Below the pieces are notes generated by a model. It was not told the origin of the DNA. It saw only the letters and a list, made by a program, of their open reading frames with translations, and searched no databases. This document shows, piece by piece, positions 59,044 through 64,000 of a stretch of 64,000 bases of DNA (its first letter is position 1; each line of letters opens with the position of its first letter). The stretch lies in NCBI GenBank assembly GCA_002104895.1, contig MCFG01000234.1, positions 45,001-109,000 of the forward strand, read 5' to 3'. A program made the translations under genes and the position numbers. This DNA comes from Anaeromyces robustus (lineage: Eukaryota > Neocallimastigomycota > Neocallimastigomycetes > Neocallimastigales > Neocallimastigaceae).

Positions 59044-59607
59044 ATTATTCGATGTTCCTGACTGTATATTAAATTTTCGACCTCATTGAGTTCTATTTAC
59101 TCTCTTATTGAATTTATAAATAATAAATTCAGTAATTTTCAATTCTACTCAACCTCTACTCTCTTTAATATTACCTCAGTACTATCTCGAATTATCGAAT
59201 AATAATAAAAATCCTTTTTATTACTAAGTACTTATTTACAATTTATTAACAATACGTTGACTCACAACAATAAAATAACCGTCTGTATTGTTATAACTAG
59301 TGCAGCGAATGGCACAATATAAAAATTTTTAAAAACTATATAATTTTAATCCTACAACTTCGGTGAAGTAGGCTCCTTCTTCGCCAGTGTTTATACCGTA
59401 TCTGGTAACGTTTTTTTCACCGTTAAGTTATGTAGTTTTTACTACTTTACTTTTACACCAGTTCAACTCTCCAAAGTCTTTTCAATACGATATAATTAAT
59501 CCTTTCAATTACAAGGAACACACTGTTTATGAGCTCTAATCGCTCCTATAGACGCTTACAATAATTATTTTTATAAGTACTTACTTTATTAGGGTTTTTA
59601 TTATTAT
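57784..59607 (-). other. Long untranslated leader of the retrotransposon
   Basis: 1.8 kb between the primer-binding region and gag with no long frame. It contains two long poly-T tracts (poly-A in the transcript; 58671-58726 and 58999-59039). It also holds repeated CACTTAATTATATTA-type motifs over 57840-58450 and a GC-richer segment (about 58795-59600) with local hairpins such as CCTACAACTTC...GAAGTAGG near 59353. This is probably where packaging and dimerisation signals lie; an internal promoter is also possible. Confidence 0.6.
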
Positions 59608-59623
59608 CGCTCACTCTCCACCA
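59608..59623 (-). promoter_or_regulatory. Candidate minus-strand primer-binding site
   Basis: Two nucleotides after the 5' LTR the transcript reads TGGTGGAGAGTGAGCG, starting with the TGG expected to pair with a tRNA 3' CCA. The implied tRNA 3' end, CACTCTCCACCA, matches neither tRNA species in the window (Arg-UCU, Glu-UUC), and I cannot name it. A second TGG three bases on offers another register. Confidence 0.55.
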
Positions 59624-59625
59624 AT

Positions 59626-60764
59626 TGATAAATTCGTCTATTATCTTAATTTGAAAAATGCCTTCAAAAGTGATAATAGCTTTATCAAGAATAATAATTT
59701 TGTAGATACTTACTTAATTCTTTATAGTTCTTGTTTGAAAGTCAATTCCTTTTCTAAGTTTACTACTTTACTTCACTAAGTTTTTGATAATTATTCCTTT
59801 AATTATTAATTTTGTTTATTAAACTTCTTTAACTATAATTTTTATTTGGTTACACTAAAAATTATTTATAATACGTTTTATTATTTAATTTTTAATATTT
59901 TATATTTTATTTATTATTTTATTAATTTATTGTTTTATTATTGTTTTATTTTATAAATTTGTTATTTAAATTTATTATTTTATTATTTTATAATTTTATT
60001 ATTTAAATTTGTTATTTTAACTAATTCTAATTTTATTATTAGTTTTATAATTATTATTAAATTATTATTATATTTTATTATTTTATTTTGGTTATTATTT
60101 ACTATTCTAATAACAACGAAATAATTTTTATAAAATTTTTACATGTATTTATATTTTTACAATAATTTAAAGTATTTATAATATTTAATAATAAAATAAA
60201 TAAAAGAACAATTTTTATTATAGAAAAGAAAATAAAGAATAAAAATGATAAATAAGAATAATTTTTATTATATAAAAGAAATAAAAGAATAAAGAAATAG
60301 AAATTATTTCTATTTAATTTATGAATAATAATCATTTAATGATTATCAGCTAAATTAATAATTTTAATTATTAATTTTGTTATTTACAACTTTTTAACTA
60401 TTTACATTTATTATTTACAATTTTTAATTATTTATAAGTTTTAATTATTATTAAAGATTTATTTAATTATTTAAAAATTATTTTTCTTTTGAATTTTATT
60501 ATTAATATTTTTATTAATATTTATTTTATTCTAGAAATTATTTTATTTAATTTATAATTAATATTTATAATATTTATTCTCTTTTTATTTATTTCTTTCT
60601 AGAAAACTTAATTATTTTTGTATACTATTAAGTTAGTATACTGACTAATTTAATTTTAGGTTTAATTAATATTTATATTATATTTTATTTTAGTTAAAAT
60701 TTATGGTAAATTTTTAATATTAAATTTACCAGGAATTATGATTTAATAATTCCATTGTTTATCA
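59626..60764 (-). repeat. 5' LTR (right in the window)
   Basis: 1139 bp, near-identical to the other LTR and with the same termini. It should contain the element's promoter. It directly abuts the next element at 60765 without any intervening base. Confidence 0.93.
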
Positions 60765-62364
60765 TGAGGGATTCGTTACAATAATAATCAACTATTCTAA
60801 TTTTTATAAAAATAATTAACTGTTAAGTTTCCAACTGGATTATTTTCTAATTTAAATAAGTCTACTAGGTCGAATGACTAATTATATAGTTTTTATAATT
60901 AAATAGTTTTTATAATTAAATAGTTTTTATAATTAAATAATATTTAAATAATAACTAAATTAATTGTAATGCAAATAACACAATATTTAATAATAATAAT
61001 AACACTTTAAGATTAACTTTTTAATAGTAAATTTTATTTAAAAATAAGATATTGATAATATTAATATAACTATATAATTCAGGTGTTAATAACCTTACAA
61101 AGAACATTAAATATAACTTTATGTTATGTTCTTTTATACTTTGTAAGTTTGATAATAATAATATAAAATATAATATAAAATATTAATACATTAATTTAAT
61201 ACATTAATTTAAAGTGATACGTTAACGTATAATATAATTAATAATTTGTAATATAATAAGTTATTAATATCGATATTAAATAGTAATAAAATTAATATAT
61301 TATTCAATATAATTGAATATATATAAATAATATATATATTAAAATATATTATTAGATTATTTAAATAATCTTAAATTATAATATTTAAAATAAAATATTA
61401 TAATAATAATTATTATATATAATTATTATAAAAAATTATTAATAATTATTATAATAAATAATAATATTATATATCAAAATAATTGAAATTATAAATTCTA
61501 ATTTCAATTGCACTTGATGTCTTGACATTAACAATTATTATAATATATTATATAAATTATTATTATTATTCTAATTAATATTTCATAAATTATTTGAAGG
61601 CGTTTTCTGTATATCTGAATAATTATTATTATTATAAATTATAATATAATTATTGAAATAAAAAGATTTTATCTATATAAATTTTATAATTATTTATTTA
61701 TGGATCCTTGTAAATATTTAATTATATTTTTATATTGTGTAAACCTTTAAAGTCCAATATCTCGCCAACCAGTTGTCCAAATGGGCTGAAATTCAGATAT
61801 GTTGTAGCTCTTGAGCAGAGCTTCCCAATGAGCATAAAATCAAAGTGAAGCGGAGGAAATCTTCAATATTTGCCAAGTTATCGTTATTTTTCTTCGTATT
61901 ATTTTTACTAACATCTTAAGGGTTAAATTAAGTTGATTAATATTTATTTAATTTGTCCAAACCCTTTACAATATCAATTTAATTACTTTTTAATATTTGT
62001 TTATTTTATTGAAAATCGAATTTTAAGTGATTTAGTCAATAACGAAATTTAAATGTAATTGATCTATTAGTGAATTTCAATTTTAAATCCACTAATATTC
62101 GCGACAATATTATAATACATGCATTTAAATTACTAAATAACAATGTAACGGTATCAACAACTGATACAACTTTTTCAAATAGTATCAATTTTTATTTATT
62201 TAGGGAAACTACAAGTTGTTAAATATAAAATAATATATTCTAGTATAAAGATTTATAAAAATATACTTAAACACGTTATTATTTTATAAACAATAACTAA
62301 AATGAATTTATGTTTTAAAGTCGTAATGTTTATTTATTTTATTTAATTTGTAACGAATCTCTCA
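60765..62364. mobile_element. TG...CA element with 17-bp inverted ends (possible solo LTR)
   Basis: A 1600-bp unit begins TGAGGGATTCGTTACAA and ends TTGTAACGAATCTCTCA, inverted copies with one mismatch. It has no open reading frame of note. TG...CA termini suggest a solo LTR of another retrotransposon family; the unusually long inverted termini leave a non-autonomous DNA element possible. No target-site duplication is seen (flanks TATCA and ATTAG). A GC-richer segment lies at 61745-61905. Confidence 0.55.
61745..61905. other. GC-richer structured core inside the 1.6-kb element
   Basis: The segment contains AATATCTCGCCAACCAGTTG and the hairpin AGCTCT-TGAGC-AGAGCT. It stands out from the AT background and has no long frame. 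If the element is an LTR, this could be the R/U5 or polyadenylation region; it could also be captured sequence. Confidence 0.35.
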
Positions 62365-62376
62365 ATTAGTAAAATA

Positions 62377-62449
62377 GTAACCATGGTCTAGTGGTTAGTA
62401 ACTATGACCATCTGGGCGAACACCCTGGGTTCGACTCACACCTTGTTCC
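62377..62449 (+). other. tRNA-like sequence with intact A and B boxes
   Basis: TGGTCTAGTGGTTAG matches the A box and GGTTCGACTC the B box, with the normal spacing of a 73-nt tRNA. Acceptor (GTAACCA against CTTGTTC), anticodon and T stems do not pair properly. It may be a tRNA pseudogene or the Pol III head of a SINE. It lies 12 bp beyond the end of the 1.6-kb element. Confidence 0.5.
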
Positions 62450-64000
62450 AAATTTTATAAAAATTTTATTTTAAATTTATTTATTATAAATTTCTGTATT
62501 TTATTCTGTATTTGTTTCTGTATTTTATTTCTGTATTTCTTTATAGAATTACATGGAATAGAATTAGAAACTTTAAGAAAAAATTATATAATATTTCTTT
62601 ATTTTTCTATGAGATTCATTTTATAACAGAATATCTTAGTTTCTAGCAATTTTTATTATTTTTTATGAACTTTTATTTTTAAAACTATTTTTCCGCAAAA
62701 AGTATAAATAGGTGTAAAATCTTTAGTTAAAATATTTTTCTTTGTGTTTTTATTCTTTTATAACTTTATATATATTAGTAATAATTAATTCATAAGTAGC
62801 TTGAAATACTACAAAGATTAGTTATTATTAATTTTTAATAATTAATAAAACTATATTCTAATAAAACAAATTTTAAATAAAAATAAAATAAAACTTAAAA
62901 CTAAATCTTACTAATATATATATCTCGACACCGACCTTTCAGGTTAACAAAGGAAAGGTGTTCTGATATTGCAATAAGTATCTTTTATTTTAAATTTTAT
63001 TTTGTTTGTGTTTACTTCAGATTTTGGTGTCAATTGTAATATTGGAACTACCGTTCCGTTACATAATTATTAGTCTTTCTACACTAATAATAATTATCTT
63101 TTACAATGTTTGTATTCTTATAATAAGTTTAATATTAAGTTCTAATTATTATTATTATTACTATTATTATTAAGGTAATTCTCTAAGATAAATATTATTT
63201 TCTTAATATATTCCTAATATTTAGCTTAATTACCTTAGTAATATATTTAAAATTTTATATAATTATTCACTATTTGATAACTATTTAAATATTTATTTCT
63301 CTATATTTTCTTAATTATTTTTTTTTTTTTTCTCTCTCTGATTTATTTTTATTTATTAAAATTTATTATTTTATAGTCTTATTCTATATTAATTTCCTTT
63401 AATACTATTGGTAGATTGATTATAATAATTAATTATATGTGTATAATACAATTTTACATTATTAATATTGTAAATTTATATTTATTTACATAGGTATATA
63501 ATGTAAAGTTTTAGTTTGGTTTAAAGTTTAACTTGGTCGAAATGCTCAATAATCTAATACGTAGGGTGTTCACTAATATTAATTTTATTATAAGTTTTAT
63601 TATAAATATAGTTTCTTTATTTAAATTTGTTTAATTATTTTATAATTATATTTTATTAGATTATTATTAGGTTAATAATCTTACAAAGAATGTAAGAATA
63701 CATACTTCATCAATCTTTTATACATTTCATTGAACAATACAATAATATAAGTAAATTAATATTTATATTAATTATAATAATATATATTAAAAATAATATA
63801 AGATAAGAATATAATTTGTTAATAAAATAAAAGTATAATTTATATTCAACTGTATTATTAATAAAATTAATAATAATTAAATTGTATAAGGATTTGGGGC
63901 GCATAAACATGCTGAATAATAAATATTTAATAGATATAATGTGGCTTATATCTATAATCCATTCAAATCCTTAACAACGTCCTCTTCCAAGAATTCGTAT
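62450..64000. other. Unassigned region at the right edge
   Basis: Moderately AT-rich DNA of higher complexity than most intergenic sequence, without a convincing gene. Noted: the hairpin at 62928-62961, a TTATTAGT...ACTAATAA hairpin near 63068, and an AAGGTTTGGGGCG-like GC patch near 63890. It may be further retroelement or SINE sequence continuing past the window. Confidence 0.45.
62928..62961. other. Hairpin with internal loop
   Basis: ACACC-GA-CCTTT pairs with AAAGG-AAA-GGTGT around a 9-nt loop (CAGGTTAAC), giving two 5-bp helices separated by a purine internal loop. This is a stable structure for this base composition, and it could be part of a structured RNA. Confidence 0.5.

Larger units (their letters stand above)
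51860..60764 (-). mobile_element. Complete Ty3/Gypsy LTR retrotransposon
   Basis: 8.9 kb, transcribed on the minus strand. Both LTRs begin TGATAAA and end TTTATCA. Order in transcript sense: LTR, candidate primer-binding site, 1.8-kb leader, gag, pol (protease, reverse transcriptase, RNase H, integrase), LTR. Integrase last identifies Ty3/Gypsy (Metaviridae). The LTRs show only about three differences over 1.14 kb, so insertion or last recombination was very recent, and all enzymatic motifs are intact. It starts 14 bp upstream of tRNA-Glu; sequence identity with the 40.5-kb tRNA locus ends at the LTR border. Direct flanks (TTTCA and TGAGG) do not match, so no target-site duplication is visible. 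Confidence 0.95.

Noticed and set aside
52336-60335. Identical 77-codon frames in both LTRs (52336-52569 and 60102-60335)
   Set aside because: They are identical because the LTRs are identical; composition is low-complexity with no ATG context or domain.

Overview
The window is extremely AT-rich eukaryotic DNA. It has long homopolymer and ATT/TAAA tracts, small GT-AG introns, AT-ending codons, TATAAATAG boxes, eukaryotic tRNA genes with internal A and B boxes, and secreted plant-cell-wall hydrolases (GH3 beta-glucosidases and GH11 xylanases, one with a fungal CBM1). This fits an anaerobic gut fungus (Neocallimastigomycota). That assignment is an inference from composition and gene content; no marker gene is present.

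Layout. (1) 1-13.6 kb: an orphan coiled-coil protein gene, then a birth-and-death array of small secreted Cys-rich proteins. Two copies are intact (4.1-4.6 kb and 9.4-9.9 kb), one has an open frame without an ATG (11.7-12.3 kb), two are broken (2.2-2.4 kb and 6.2-6.7 kb), and one is a gene-less footprint near 8.0 kb. They sit in mixed orientation among dispersed 200-250 bp AT-rich repeats. (2) 14-19 kb: gene-poor, with a GC-richer structured island and a strong hairpin beside an 80-bp tandem duplication. (3) 19.4-36.9 kb: three same-strand GH3 beta-glucosidase genes with permuted domain order (GH3_C, FnIII-like, GH3_N), each split by one phase-1 intron just after the signal peptide. The first has lost its ATG and its 5' leader. 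(4) 38.4-39.1 kb: an unknown secreted protein. (5) 40.3 and 51.7 kb: duplicated tRNA-Glu/tRNA-Arg pairs; a solo tRNA-Arg lies at 23.4 kb. (6) 42.9-50.8 kb: two divergent GH11 xylanases with near-identical catalytic domains but unrelated C-terminal modules. The CBM1 copy is bracketed by 103-bp inverted repeats. (7) 51.86-60.76 kb: a complete, very young Ty3/Gypsy LTR retrotransposon on the minus strand, starting 14 bp upstream of tRNA-Glu, with a well-formed -1 frameshift signal (slippery UUUAAAU plus predicted pseudoknot) between gag and pol. (8) 60.77-64 kb: a 1.6-kb TG...CA element with 17-bp inverted ends abutting the retrotransposon, a tRNA-like sequence 12 bp beyond it, and unassigned AT-rich DNA.

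Functionally, the GH11 xylanases would attack xylan, and the GH3 enzymes would hydrolyse cello-oligosaccharides or related beta-glucosides. No cellulosomal dockerin is seen on any of these enzymes, so they look like free secreted enzymes. The Cys-rich family resembles a prepropeptide (signal, pro-region, dibasic RRKK site, 8-Cys mature part) of unknown function and is the best candidate here for an undescribed system. Most remaining sequence is simple repeats and decayed duplications.
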